From assembly GCF_032854445.1 (NCBI RefSeq), contig NC_088307.1:14320001-14384000 (forward strand): DNA of 64,000 nucleotides, in the 5' to 3' direction. A program made the position numbers and the translations under genes. Of the stretch, positions 12,166 through 24,011 are shown in pieces. The DNA is from Liolophura sinensis (taxonomy: Eukaryota; Mollusca; Polyplacophora; Chitonida; Chitonidae). Below the pieces are notes generated by a model, which saw only the letters and a program-made list of their open reading frames with translations, was not told the origin of the DNA and did not search any database. Positions within the stretch are counted from its first letter, which is position 1, and the number at the start of each line of letters is the position of its first letter.

Positions 12166-13170
12166 GATTTACAGGGCCCAATGTGAACGATTTTTTTTGA
12201 TAGGGTGATGGTTAAATATACTAGATTCACCGGTGTACTTACAGTGTAGATTGTGTTTAACTCTTATGTAGCACCCTGTATCGAGCTGCATGTATATCAA
12301 CACTTAAATGCGCTGACAAAGTAGACAATCCTGTCCAAACAGAGGAAAGAAATCATATTACTGGTATCGAAATTCCCTAAGAGATCGACTTTCAATTTGT
12401 CACTGGTAGGCCAGACGTCTTGTTTGTTTACGCAAAAATGCTAACTTTGTTTTATTTTTTATAAGTAATGGAAAAAAAACAGTCGAGTCATGACGAATAC
12501 CTAACAATGAACTACAAGGTCAGGTCTGCAGGCGGCAGTCCCAGCAAATTGAGTCCAAACCATAAAGTCGCGATAATGCAAGGTTGGGTAATGACTGGTT
12601 AGAGCAGCTCGACGGTTTTTGTCAACATAAATAAAATCCATTCTCAAACAGAATTTCCCATTCAGCGGTTGAGAAGTAACCCTGCTTAAGCGATAAGGAG
12701 AAATCCCACTGCTTTAAATGCAGCATAAAAAAGGACACCGTCACATGACAATGAGTCACGTGACCGTGCTTTGAGTCTGCATCTGACTCAATTTTGCCAT
12801 TACTGATTAGAAAAAAAGATAAAAGGAATTGGGATAACGAGATTTAAGCTGAATCTGAACTGTTTTCAGTTCGATTACGGAGACATTGCTTAGCAAACCT
12901 ACGCCTTTTTAACCACAGAGTGCACATTTACAGGCCACTATGTATGCAATCTTCTAAAGCGAAAATGGTCATGCCGCGTTGAAAGGCAAAGACAGTAATT
13001 GCCAGCGAAAAAAATACTGAAGAGGACATCGAAAGCTAAAGCGTCAATTGCACTGTGTACGTTTGCATTATGGAAACTATGAAACTGTTGTGTATAATGT
13101 GTTTTAAAGTTAAAGGGTATCTTTATTACCACAATGTCGTATTATGCATGTAGACACGGTTTTCTCCAAA

Positions 13171-13950
13171 ATGGGTGACACATTATTCTTACAGATGTAT
13201 CACTCCGAATTGTCATAGATGGACCACGCAGTATTTTCCACAGATGAATCATACCGTGTTGTCACGCGATATTGTCACTCAGTGGTCTCACAGTATTATC
13301 ATAGTAAAGTCACATACTGTCACAGATGTGTCACATTGTGTTATCACAGATTTGTTACATTTCATCGGCACAGATGGATTGTCACAGTACATTTTTTAAA
13401 ATCTTAGATATCATAGATGGTATTGTAAGAGATATATCGCACGTATTGTCAAAGATGGATAACACGGTATTGTCATAGACAGGTCACATGGTATTGTCAC
13501 GGGTGAGTCACACGGTATTGTCAGATGGGTCACACGATATTGTCACATAGGTCACACGGTATTGTCACAGATCAATCACACTATTGTCACACGGTATTGC
13601 CACAGATGGGACACACGGTAATGTCACATATGGGTGACATATAATTATCCCAAATGGGTCGCACGGTATTGTCACAGATGGCTTACACGGTATTGTCACA
13701 GATGGCTCACACGGTATTCTGATATGGTATTGTCAATGTGGCCCACAGGGTACTGTCACAGATGGGTCACAAGATATTGTCACAGATGGCTTCTATTATG
13801 ACACTGTACTATCACGCGTGGGTCACAAGACATTGTTACAGATGGGTGAGAAGATATTGTTATAGATAAGACACAAGATATTGTCACAGATGGGTCACAA
13901 GATAATGACACAGATGGGTCACACGGTATCGTCACAGATGGGTCACAAGG
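13171..13950. repeat. Large minisatellite, 24-bp unit, ~32 degenerate copies
   Basis: The consensus unit is roughly GGTATTGTCACAGATGGGTC plus ACAC. Units from 13490 to 13950 are the most regular; those from 13171 to 13440 are older and more variable. Because 24 is divisible by 3, short frames stay open through it (13175-13399 and an overlapping one), but they show no other sign of being genes. Confidence 0.9.
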
Positions 13951-15202
13951 GAAACACACATCACCATTAACAGCAATCGGACCAACACTGAATAGTCACA
14001 AATCTCTAAAACAGATTGGTTTATTATGACCTTCAGGGTTTCCGGTCATGCGCAGGCAGACTACCTTTCCCTTAAGCCATTGAATGGACGGTACTAATAC
14101 AAACACCATCCCATTTGTCAAATTGTTCCACAGAGCGATGTCATCGTGGCCTGCTAGAAGCGCCTTAATAAGTACATCAGTACCCGGGACACTGATTTAT
14201 GTGACAACCGATGGTTTTGTGTGCAGACACTTTATCCACCACGGCACCTGATGATATGGCTCAGCGATCCAGTAATGGTGGTGTTGTTTAGGTCAATACA
14301 GGTGTTTGTCCCAGGGGTGACTAACACTTCGGCGTATTATGATTAGTGCTGTGTCATCGAATGCCGCTCGTAAATACAGATTAATATATGGAGAAATTTT
14401 GTGATGATGTGAAAACAGTACTTGATAATAGTGTAGTACATAGTTTCTCTACATATGTTGTCTCGAACTCCATCGGGGACGGATATAACACGCATGTCCT
14501 GGTCGCCGGTTAAAGCTATTTCAGACTTTACTTTCTTTCTTTTCTTCTTTTTACAATGATGTATAAGAATCAAAGCTTGTGCCAGTAAACTTCAAAGGGG
14601 TTGAAAAAAGGTGATTGTGTAGAGGAAAACCAACGTGAAGATAAAAAAAGGAATGCTTCAGAGTTTCCAATTAAATCTTGGTAATCCACGTGCTATGGGT
14701 TCGCCTTGGGTGATCACGGCTTCCAAGACCCGCCGCATAGTATGGCAAACCAATATGTGCTGCCGGGTGATTTGTAATCGCATTCCACGACTCTTGGCGT
14801 CAGTACCCAGGCGGAGCTCTCTGAAAGGCCCGCTTTACAACGGACCGGGAATCAACAGCGCTGGGTGAGTTACGGTGCTGAGGTTACAAGAGATGTGACT
14901 CAGCGTGTGGTCCTGTCTTCATGACTCGTCCAGGGCACCATGACTGTCACTGACGACATAATCCATCACATCGATACAAGCAGTGCCCAGATGGAGCTGC
15001 CGATAGCAGAGGTCGTCACAGGTTAAGCGTGTTACGGAGTAATAGGGAGCATCAGAACGCAATTGACCATTAACTCAACGCCGTGATTTCTGAGAATGCT
15101 TTATGGGTCCAGTCATTTAATTTACGCTTCGGCAGTTCTCAGATTGAAAAAAAAAAGAATGATTAAATTGTCCGAGGTCAGTTGAAAATTGGAAAGGTTT
15201 TT

Positions 15203-15260
15203 GAATGAATAAATAATTACGGTTTAATGCCACTTTCGCATTATTTCAACCATATCTTTT
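15203..15260 (-). mobile_element. SINE C tail-like fragment
   Basis: GAATGAATAAATAATTACGG followed by TTTAATGCCACTTTCGCATT and TTTCAACCATATC resembles the tail end of the SINE C copy at 21415-21805. Only the tail portion is seen. Confidence 0.45.
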
Positions 15261-15505
15261 TTAAAGAAGTTGAAATGTGAAAAAGTGAAAGATGTCTCTT
15301 TTGCAGTTGTGAGAAACCTTAACATATAACGTAACTAATGTATTTTCGAAAGTTTTTTTGCGGAATTTCTGAAATAGATGCATGTGGTATGAAAGCTGAT
15401 AGCATATCCGATACACCTATTTACAGGTTTTATTGATCATCAGCTTTTACAGTTTCAAAAGTTAAAGGTTGGATGGTTTGAGATGAAAAAAAATCTTTTA
15501 CTTAC

Positions 15506-16056
15506 TGTCTGTAGAGGTCTTGGTTTTGTTCCTGCAGGTTTCTGGCCTCGATCTCAAGTCGTGACTTGTCTTTGGCAGTGTCGTCCAAAACTTCGCGAAC
15601 TTCCTTTAGCTCTGTCTCGTACATTTCCTTGATGGCGGCTGTTTCTTTTCCCCACTTGCTTTTCAAATCCTCCAACTCGGCCACAAGTTTTTTGTTTTGG
15701 GCTTCGAGAAATCGCACCTTTTCAATGTAGTTGGCCAGTCGTTCGTTCAAATCTTGCATATCCTTCTTTTCGCGGGCCCGGGTAGTTTTCACGCTGGAGA
15801 CGTTTGAGTTGGAGATAGTAGCATACGATCCATCCATGGGTAAGGGTGTTGCTTGCATCCCCATCGTGTAGGAGGCTGTATACGAGAATCCGCTTGATGG
15901 ACGCCCGCCATGGTAACTTGGAGTGAACGATGATCGGGACTTGACTGCAGATGTCGGTCTAGGTCCCACCGACGACTTATACCTAATACCATCGTCGTTG
16001 GAATAGTTTGATGACGTTTTTACCACGGTTCTCTTCTCTGTAACGGATTGAGACAT
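15506..16056 (-). CDS. Intermediate filament protein, first coding exon, copy B (intact)
   Basis: Starts with ATG at 16054-16056 and runs 183 codons plus 2 nt to a GTAAGT donor (minus-strand GT at 15504-15505). Residues 1 to about 94 are a Ser/Thr/Tyr-rich head beginning MSQSVTEKRTVV. Residues about 95-130 are coil 1A, from REKKDMQDLNERLANYIEKV to the KKLVAELED region. Residues about 131-140 are linker L1, then coil 1B begins (ETELKEVREVLDDTAK). An upstream TTG-led extension to 16083 is unlikely to be translated. TTTTTGTAG and GCAG just before the ATG look like splice acceptors, so a 5'-UTR intron is possible. The exon is near-identical in rod sequence to copy A but differs in the head. The remaining rod and tail exons are not recognisable between here and position 1. 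Confidence 0.93.
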
Positions 16057-16370
16057 CCTGCTTTCTACAAAAAGAACCGCCAAAAAACCTTGGTTGTCCT
16101 AGAAAGAACTTCGAGCACAACAAAGCAATGCAAAAAATGTCCAGCTATGCACAGTGACGCTTGTGGAAACAGCCGAGGTACTAAATCCCTGGGAAGTAGC
16201 CTAATCTAAGTGCGCCTCACCGATACACCGCTAAGCCGCAACTGTGATCAGAGACGAGTCCTCCCGAGCTTGTGAAGATATGGCCTTCCAATGTATTGAA
16301 CGGTCCAAGCTCTGTGCTGTCTATCGCTCTCTCCTATACCTGATGGTTTGTCTGCAACTTGCACAGCATC

Positions 16371-16410
16371 AGCGTTGTTGATTGGCTCAGTCTGATCACG
16401 TGACCAGCAA
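16371..16410 (-). promoter_or_regulatory. Putative promoter of IF exon B: E-box plus CCAAT box
   Basis: On the minus strand, GGTCACGTGATC (CACGTG at 16397-16402) precedes CCAAT (complement of ATTGG at 16381-16385), about 325 bp upstream of the ATG at 16056. Spacing between the two boxes is 16 bp here and 15 bp in front of exon A, and both share the longer word GTTGATTGG. No strong TATA box; GGTATAGG at about 16336-16343 is a weak candidate. Confidence 0.5.
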
Positions 16411-17439
16411 TCTCTTCGTCTGGGCGTGCCACAATAGTTTGTGTATATATCTTCATTGGTAATGTAAGTAATATCAAACTGGTATTGTTTGGTTGTGCGA
16501 CACATGTCTTTATGCTGATATTACGGAAATTATAACTCCTTGAGGAGTTTGTACGTCCATGTACCCTAGTGTATTGTGTTACCGCAATGTTACGACACAG
16601 TTGTACCACCAGATAGAGTCAATTCTAAAGACGCTGGTCGAGAGCTAAGTTGCGCTCTTGCTGGGGACCACTTTCAACAGCGTTTGTCACGAAAGTCTGG
16701 TCTGTTATTAACGTGTACAAGTTTTACAAGTCGCGCAAACACGATTAAGATTAAGATTAAAGATTAAGACCACACTAAATGTTAACGCATATGAGTAGTA
16801 CCGGTAGCGAATGAAAGTCACTTAGGTTGTTTCTACATATCGCCAGCTTGTATCTGTACCACGAGGTAGAGTCGTAAACATGCATACAATTATGACAGAT
16901 TTAACAACATTATGATGGGTTTATACTGGGTATTGCGTATTCGAAATTTAGGAGGCCTCTATTTAGACCGTTGCGTGATGGTCAACATTGGTTATGCAAT
17001 AAAGATTAATATGTCTACCTAATTTTAACGAATTATTCGGCAGCGTAAGCGATTTATAGCATATTAGAACCAGTATAGCCTGGAAAATGTTGTGTATATG
17101 TACCTTGACACTTTAGCATTTCGAATTCAATGATTCCAGCCTGGGGAAAAAGGGTTGTACGTACAAAAACGTTACTGCATTTCACGAGAAGATATTTGAG
17201 CTGCACATTCTAACATGTCTAACAATCACAAATTATTGTCACTTAAGCTTCATACGCAGTTGAGAAGAGTGGGTGTATACTTATTTATACGATAACAAAC
17301 AAAGCAAGTAGGTATCAAGTATAAGAATGAAATTAAATTTATAACTGGCTCAATTTAATTAACTTATGACATTACCAGGTATGTTGAGATTCACTGGATA
17401 ATGGGGGTTTCACCTACACCGAAACTGAACTGGAATATT
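16411..17439. other. No gene seen; upstream of IF exon B
   Basis: Several short frames overlap here but none shows family resemblance, splice framing or coding-like composition. Distal regulatory sequence for exon B could lie here; I see nothing specific. Confidence 0.4.
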
Positions 17440-17525
17440 AATTATGATATAGTTGTTACAATTATGATATAGTTGTTACAATTATGATAGAGTTGTTACA
17501 ATTATGGTATACTTGTTTCAGTTAT
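17440..17525. repeat. Minisatellite, 20-bp unit, ~4 copies
   Basis: Unit AATTATGATATAGTTGTTAC repeated, the last copy degenerate (TATGGTATACTTGTTTCAGT). Confidence 0.9.
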
Positions 17526-17703
17526 GAGCGCACATACATGTTCGATCCATGCATAGAAATAGCGCATACTTCAGGTAAATGCCGTAGGTTGTTATGAGAT
17601 CAATTCTTTTGCCTTTTGATGTTTACACTTTCAGCATACCAGTACCTGAAACTTGCATATGAAAGACTACAGTGCATCAGTTTAAATGCATGTATATGCA
17701 TGC

Positions 17704-17705
<2 letters not shown>

Positions 17706-17781
<76 letters not shown>

Positions 17782-17785
17782 TATA

Positions 17786-17817
<32 letters not shown>

Positions 17818-17818
17818 T
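17706..17818. repeat. (TA)n microsatellite, ~110 bp
   Basis: Nearly pure TA dinucleotides with two AA/TT-type phase breaks. The frame open across it (17616-17840) encodes only an IY repeat and is not a gene. Confidence 0.97.
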
Positions 17819-18230
17819 TGTATTTAGTTCAGGCATGTGATCTAAAGGCCAGCAATGCATTGACAGCAGCTGGTATTGAAGAGCATAATGGATATATAGA
17901 ATACTAATGCTTCAAGTTTATGCACGAAGCAGGCTGTTATGTGCACCCAACACTGTTCCTGGACGTGGTACGACGAGGACACTAACAGCTGGCATGTCAG
18001 CAGGGATAGCGTCAGGCTTCACCAACAATCGAGAATTGTTTCCAAAGGAGGCAGGAGAATAGGAAATTGAGCAAGCACGAAATATATAAATAAACAATAT
18101 TTCAACGAAAATATTTTCCATATGACCTAGGGTGATTCATCTGCGTATGACAAATGTGAATGTACACATATTTTGACACCCCTTTTTGGCAATTTGCAAA
18201 ACAGTTAGAAAAAAGTGGGCCTTGATATTC

Positions 18231-18365
18231 TCCTGCAAATAATTAAATGTGCACATAATGCCCGGTTGCTCCTACAAATGGTGAAACGTGCACGTAAAGC
18301 ACGGCTTCTCCTACAGCTGATGGAATATACACGTAACGCACGGCTTCTGTTAACAGTGAAATGTA
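18231..18365. repeat. Minisatellite, 39-bp unit, ~3.5 copies
   Basis: Each unit has CCTACA, a variable tract, TGCACGTAA and GCACGGCTTCT (for example 18271-18309). Divergence between units is about 20-30 percent by eye. Confidence 0.8.
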
Positions 18366-18536
18366 CATGTATAAACGTACACGTTTATATGTTCTTTTGC
18401 TAAAACTGTTGCATATGAGTTCTGAATACTCAACTCACGAAGCGGGACAAGATACTCTAATCCATACTATTTGTTAGATCTGGTTAGTATGTTTAAACCG
18501 TCAGTGTTAATGGCATCCACAATGTTAATGCCAGAT

Positions 18537-18778
18537 GCATTTATTTATTGGATTGGTGTTTTACACCGTACTCAAGACTATTTTCCTTATAAAACGTCGA
18601 CCAGCATTATGGTGGGAAGAGATCGGGCACATCCCGCAAAAACCCACGACCGTTGCAGGCAGGTTGCCGGTAGACCTCCCCACGTGCGACCGGAGTCAGA
18701 TGCATAAAATACACTGCGATTACAAGCTTCTGCACATGTATACTTTGAAAAACTTTTAACCAACTGAGCCACGGAGAT
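18537..18778 (-). mobile_element. SINE B, near full length
   Basis: Reads tail to head on the plus strand: TTATTTATTGGATTGGTGTT, TTACACCGTACTCAAGACTA, the CAGCATTATGGTGGGAAGAG body, and finally AACCAACTGAGCCACGGAG, the complement of a tRNA-like A box (TGGCTCAGTTGG). The B-box section is eroded. Confidence 0.85.
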
Positions 18779-20814
18779 TCAAGAACACCCAATAATAATT
18801 GATATATCAACATCAATGAAGTAAATATTAGCGATACATATAACACGATCGAGTAAGGCTAAAAGGCAAAATAGTTTTGAAATTTAACTAAAGTCAAGAG
18901 TATTATAACCTTTGGGGACTTCAACAATAAGTGTAGATGTTTGGATGGAAATGGTTTACCTATCGATTCATGTAGTGGCCAGAATAAGAGCACAGTGTTC
19001 GATGTCACAAACGATGTCCTTGGCCTTGGCGTTACAGCCAGGCATAAGTGGATAAATCCTTTAAGTACGGGTTTACCGTTAGATCCCTCAGCACCGTCCG
19101 TTTTAATTCCATCAGGCTGTGCCTACACTTTAAATGATCACGTTTTCTGTTTGGAGTATATTTACATCAGGAGAGTCCTGGTATTCCGCTGGAACACGTT
19201 TTCCTTGAGCGCATTCTTCGGTCGTTCTTCTTCGCACTAATGGAAAACTAATACAACTGTTATTGACTTCCTTTAATGAAAGACATCTGGTCGCGCTCTG
19301 GCGAAATCGCCTGCCACTGAAATGTCACCGTCTTCTCGCAAATCTACAGATGCAAGGATTTATACTCCTTTGGCTAAACGTGAATTTAAATTCGATTAAG
19401 ATTCCGAATTCCTCGTTACTGTTATTTTACCTCAATGCACGTCAGGCAACAGCAACAAAAGCTACAAAAAATATGTCGAATTGTTTAATCGTGTATTAGA
19501 CTTGGAGATCGAAGTTACGCAATACATTTAAATGATAGCTTCACCACAAGTTTTTGTTAACTTGTATGCTTTGTTTGAGCACTCTCATGAAATAAATCGT
19601 TCCAGTCAAGGAATGGATTTAGAGGTCGAAAGATAGCTTAAACTGGATTGTGTCATTTCGATTTTGAAAACTTTTTTCTGATTTGCAAGTGCTCATTATA
19701 TAAAGTTACCATGACATGTTACGCCTTGTTGACGACAGGCGATAATACGCTTCAAAAATAGACGTGGATATGTTTCGATCCAACTGTCTACTCAGAATAC
19801 ATATAAAACTTGAGGTGCAACTGCGTGAGATTTGAGGGCGTTCTTGATTCAAAGGGATTTTAGGTATGTTTTTCCTTCTCAGTTGGCCCAGTCTTCCCTT
19901 CATCCGTGACAGAACCTATGACATTTGCCTACGCAAATTTATGGGATTAACTATGTTCTATTCAAACACGGTTTTCATCAGTTGTGTGATCGAAATCGTT
20001 GTTATTATGTGGCGCTGCTTACAGTCCTACATCTACATACATTGTTAATTATGTTCGCACTATTTGAGTTTTCTTACTCAAATGATGATATTTACTTTTC
20101 TTTACCAAGAAGATATTTACTTTTTCTTTATAACCAGGAAAAGTGTTATATGACAGAAGTGATAAATACATTCGTCACAATGCAGACAGTCCGATAGAAC
20201 ATAGACAAATAGTCCGCAGAGTTTGCAGAACTCCTTGTGCAATGCCAGTACAAATCATTAGGATATTTTCCGGGATAGATATTTACATGAAGTCTCTTCT
20301 TGATAGCGTACAAATAAGTTGTTGGAACGTGCAGGTAAGCATGAAGTGATCTAAACAGAGATGTTCAATAACGGTTGTTTATCTACCATAAGTGCTGAAC
20401 TCTTACATACCACGAATGAATTTAGAGATCATACATGATTAAGAGTGTTTCGAAAGAGTGGAAAGTGATATCTCTCTCTACAGGATTCTTCGACGCCGAG
20501 AAAAACCATACAGCTTGATAAACCCACTTGAAACTATGGAAAAGACAATGCTTCCGTAAGCCAATAAGTTGATGAGGGGGAAATTAGACAATGCAATGGT
20601 TCGAAAAATATTAGATAAGGTTATAAGCTGCAAATTAGTAAATTGTGCGAGCGTTGATGTTTACATATCATAACTTAAAACTTTTAATAGGTTAAAAACC
20701 TTTTGATAGATTAAAAATTAAAGCTTTGCTGAAAAAATGTGAATTATTTGTCGATTTTCAGAAATATGGATGAGGAAAGCCGGATATAGAATATGGAAGG
20801 GCATCGAAAATGAC

Positions 20815-21100
20815 CAGCAACCGGGCATAAACGTCTGGCACTGGGCCGAGGCCGAGCTTGTCGTACTTGACGGCACCGTCGGCCCAATATGATTTTGATG
20901 TCACTGTAGTGCAGTCGTACACCCTCATATATATACTTATCTTGGAGTAGTGAAAGGGTTCTGACAACTCGTACCTCAGGCACTTCTCGTGCGTCTCCTG
21001 TGAAAGTAGACTCCAAAAATATGCGCTACAATTTCGGCGGCCTCATCTTTATTCTTTAGCTGCCCAGCGGCCTCGGAGATCGTCGCCCACGTTAAAAGGA
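20815..21100 (+). mobile_element. SINE C copy 1 (forms an inverted pair with 21415-21805)
   Basis: About 240 bp here are the reverse complement of 21480-21720: for example CTCAGGCACTTCTCGTGCGT here against GTGCCTGAGGTGCGAGG there, and GCCTCATCTTTATTCTTTAG against CTAAAGAATAAAGGTGAGGC. The segment is GC-richer than its surroundings. Minus-strand frames inside it stay open for 70-90 codons but are out of phase between the two copies, which argues for an element rather than a gene. Confidence 0.65.
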
Positions 21101-21414
21101 AACCTCTCCGACATCATAGCTGTAGTGAGTATAAACAAGATCACCTCCCTTGTGTAGAGAGTTCCCATCGAAACCGTATTTCTGCCATCTCAACACAGTT
21201 CATTTTGAAACCTACAACTGCTGCAATATTTTACCCACACAGACGTGAACGACGAGTCAAAAATGCCCCAACCGTGTGGTCAAATCTTAATTGCAAGTTC
21301 AGTTTTGCTAAATTTTAAACAAAGTCAAATGCTAAGAAAGAACTGGAGTCATTGCTCACATACGGGACGCGTTCGACATCACCTGTTGATTTCGTTTTAA
21401 CGTTGGGTGATAAT

Positions 21415-21805
21415 CTCTGAATGAATGAATAAATGATCATGGCTTTACATCGGCAGTATTGCAGCTATATCCTGCTGACATAAGCCGACAGGCTGCTAAA
21501 GAATAAAGGTGAGGCCGCGGCAATTGTTGCGCAAGTCTTTGCGGAGGTCTGTGCTCCTGTCACAGGAGACACACAACAAGTGCCTGAGGTGCGAGGTGGT
21601 AAATTTCTGGCACTACTCCTAGTAGTAGTGCCAGATCTATAACGATCTATAACTGCACAAATAGTGACTTCAAAAAACATATCGGAGCGAAGGTGCCGTC
21701 GCACAGAACTAGGCCGAGCCTAGCTTTGTGGCCTGGAGTTGAACATGTCAGAAAGAGAAGGAATCGAACAGGCGACCTCGTTGGCTAAGGGGCTAATAGT
21801 CGTCG
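21415..21805 (-). mobile_element. SINE C copy 2, tRNA-like head to tail
   Basis: Taken on the minus strand it starts with a tRNA-like head (a B-box-like CTGTTCGATTCC, complement at about 21748-21760), continues through the body shared with 20815-21100, and ends in a tail made of ATTCATT units (GAATGAATGAATAAAT on plus at about 21419-21434). About 390 bp. The head is only loosely tRNA-like. Confidence 0.6.
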
Positions 21806-23235
21806 TGACAGAGCTTTAAGGATCTGAGCAAAGAGGCTCGTTTAAATGTCAATGAAGCATTGCATGATTTGACGTATGGAATAGTGCGTGTAAGTAACAG
21901 ACGTGGGGTGGAGTGCGATTTACTAAGGAAAACAAAACAACAAGCACTTTTGTTATAGATTTTGATCGAAAATTTGTATACGTCGAAGCTGTATGTAGTA
22001 CATGTTTGTGTGGGTCTTAGCGTTTCTTCCACTTCTTAAATAGCTACGGTAAAGTAATTCTACCGTCGATTTTTCGTACACTGCTGAGTCAGTAAGCCTC
22101 TCAATTCCACTGTATTCCGCATTTCCATTAGTCCATATTTACAATGTACAGTCATAAATTTGACATTTATTATCAAGATATACATCGGTACGACCGATTC
22201 AATTTATTGATATGGACGCAGATCCAAGAAAGAATGTAACTCATTCTAAGACGCTGAATTCTTGAAGTCAGGACAGCTAAATAAAAATCTTACAGATCAG
22301 TTTTGATACATCTGAGTTTTCCTTTAACTTATTCAAAAGATCATGAGGTCAAGACGTTTCTATGTGTCTGGATTCGAACTCCTCACCTTGTGCGATTTGT
22401 CTACTAAAACAAGACAATCGCCACATACATCGCTTCTATCTGCAATTCTTCTGAGGCTTAGAAACGCAAGAAGTTGAACTATTCGCTACAGACGAACAAT
22501 AATTTAAAATCTATATCGTTCCAGCTACTGAAGCGATTTGTTTATTTTGACCACATGGCGATTTCGATTGCTTTCTTAACGCACCGAACTGAATAATCAC
22601 AAAGGGGAACCTACAATTGTTCTCCATTACGAAAACGAGTTTCTAATTACAGCGCGGAATGCTTTCATTCAAGGGTTTCCTATCCCCTGCCAATGCAGCT
22701 GAAAAACTGGTTTTTCTTTTGTTTGCCAAATTACTGAAGTCGCGTACAGCGGTCTGAAACCGGTAAATGTCAGTTGAGAACAGATTCGCTGGAGCGAGAA
22801 TACAAGCTGTCACAGCTGAACGTAACAAGTGTTGAAGAATTGATATTGTTTGCATCTTTTTTAAACTGCCGATATAGATTGTGTACATTCCTATATTGAC
22901 ACCAGACTCCTGAGGTGAAACAAATACAAAACTACAGTGTACAGAGTAAAACCAGGGCCGTGGGGACGCTTGGCTAAGACACCCAGACGTAGTGGGGTTC
23001 TGTTATATGGCGACAATATATCTTGGCAAACATTGCAAATCATAAACAATATTGTTCCAGTAAGGAATGTATAATAAACGAATGAACTGTTCCATTACCT
23101 TATTGAAGAGGTTAGTGTATTTGGTGCATGTATTTAAACTTTTTGCCAAATATTCAATGTGTTATTTTGTGTAGTCTTGTTTGGTAAATATTAAATACAG
23201 CAGAGCCTGGATCAAAGAGTATCACCCATGTTGTG

Positions 23236-23322
23236 TGTAATAACCAATCATGTAATAACCAACCGCGTAACAAGCAACCGTTTAATAACCAGCGGTGTAA
23301 TAACCAACCGTGCAACAAACGT
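23236..23322. repeat. Minisatellite, 15-bp unit, ~6 copies
   Basis: Unit GTAATAACCAACCGT with variants (GTAACAAGCAACCGT, TTAATAACCAGCGGT). Lies directly before a repeat E fragment. Confidence 0.85.
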
Positions 23323-23389
23323 TCCTGGAGCAACCAAGGGTGTAGTCACTTACATCACCATACCAAATAACGATAACAAATAACACCAC

Positions 23390-23500
23390 TGTGAGAAAAA
23401 TCTGTGCGTCGAAACAGATATTCGTATCCCAGACGCCAACCAATATGGACGTTCTTGGTTTAATAATCACAAAAACACAAACCGCCAAAAAAAAAAAAAT
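23390..23500 (+). repeat. Dispersed repeat E, fragment
   Basis: GCGTCGAAACAGATATTCGT, CCAACCAATATGGACG and TAATCACAAAAACACAAACC match repeat E segments at 35460-35640 and, inverted, 43560-43795. Confidence 0.6.
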
Positions 23501-23967
23501 AAGAAAGTATATTTAGTATAAAATTAGGCCGCTGAGCAACACTTAAATTTACTTGATTTCGGTTCCATTCCAATGAAAAGAGACTGTAACAGGAAATGTA
23601 GCATTCAGTTTACATACACAAATGAATGCTGCTTTAGAAATGTCTAACGGCGTGGGTTCTTGAAAAAGTTACGCCGAACTGGCATGGATACAATTTCATC
23701 TTCATAAAAATGAAACTGCAGCGAATTTGTTTACAGAAAATATAGCATTTGGCAGAATGAAACAAGACACTAACGACACGGAATCCAGAGATGACACGAG
23801 GCTACACAGCAGAATAGTGTCATCCTGTTTCAATGTAGCATGTTAAAATTTAAAAACAAATTGCCTGCGGAGTAACAAGGACATATGCATCTCTTGTCCG
23901 GCATGTTGTACCCAATTCTTCAATCTTAACCGTGAGCATTCTGTTGGCGAACTAAACACGGTATCTT

Positions 23968-24011
23968 GTATCCCAGGATTGACCCTGGATCTACCCGTCT
24001 CGAAGCGGTCC
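23968..24011 (-). mobile_element. SINE A head fragment
   Basis: CCCAGGATTGACCCTGGATC followed by TACCCGTCTCGAAGCGG is the tRNA-head part of SINE A in minus orientation. No body or tail accompanies it. Confidence 0.6.

Noticed and set aside
12738-12768. TCACATGAC and TCACGTGAC pair between the IF exons as a third promoter
   Set aside because: No CCAAT box or downstream exon; E-box words alone are too frequent.
15789-15992. Second minus frame inside IF exon B
   Set aside because: Shadow of the IF head in another frame.
17616-17840. Frame with an IYIYIY tract
   Set aside because: Translation of a (TA)n microsatellite.
22364-22445. tRNA-like segment with a B-box-like GGATTCGAACTCC (minus strand GAGTTCGAATCC)
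   Set aside because: No acceptor stem pairing or proper D and anticodon arms; most likely an old SINE head.
23221-23340. CRISPR-like array of short repeats
   Set aside because: The 15-bp units have no spacers and the genome is eukaryotic; a minisatellite.
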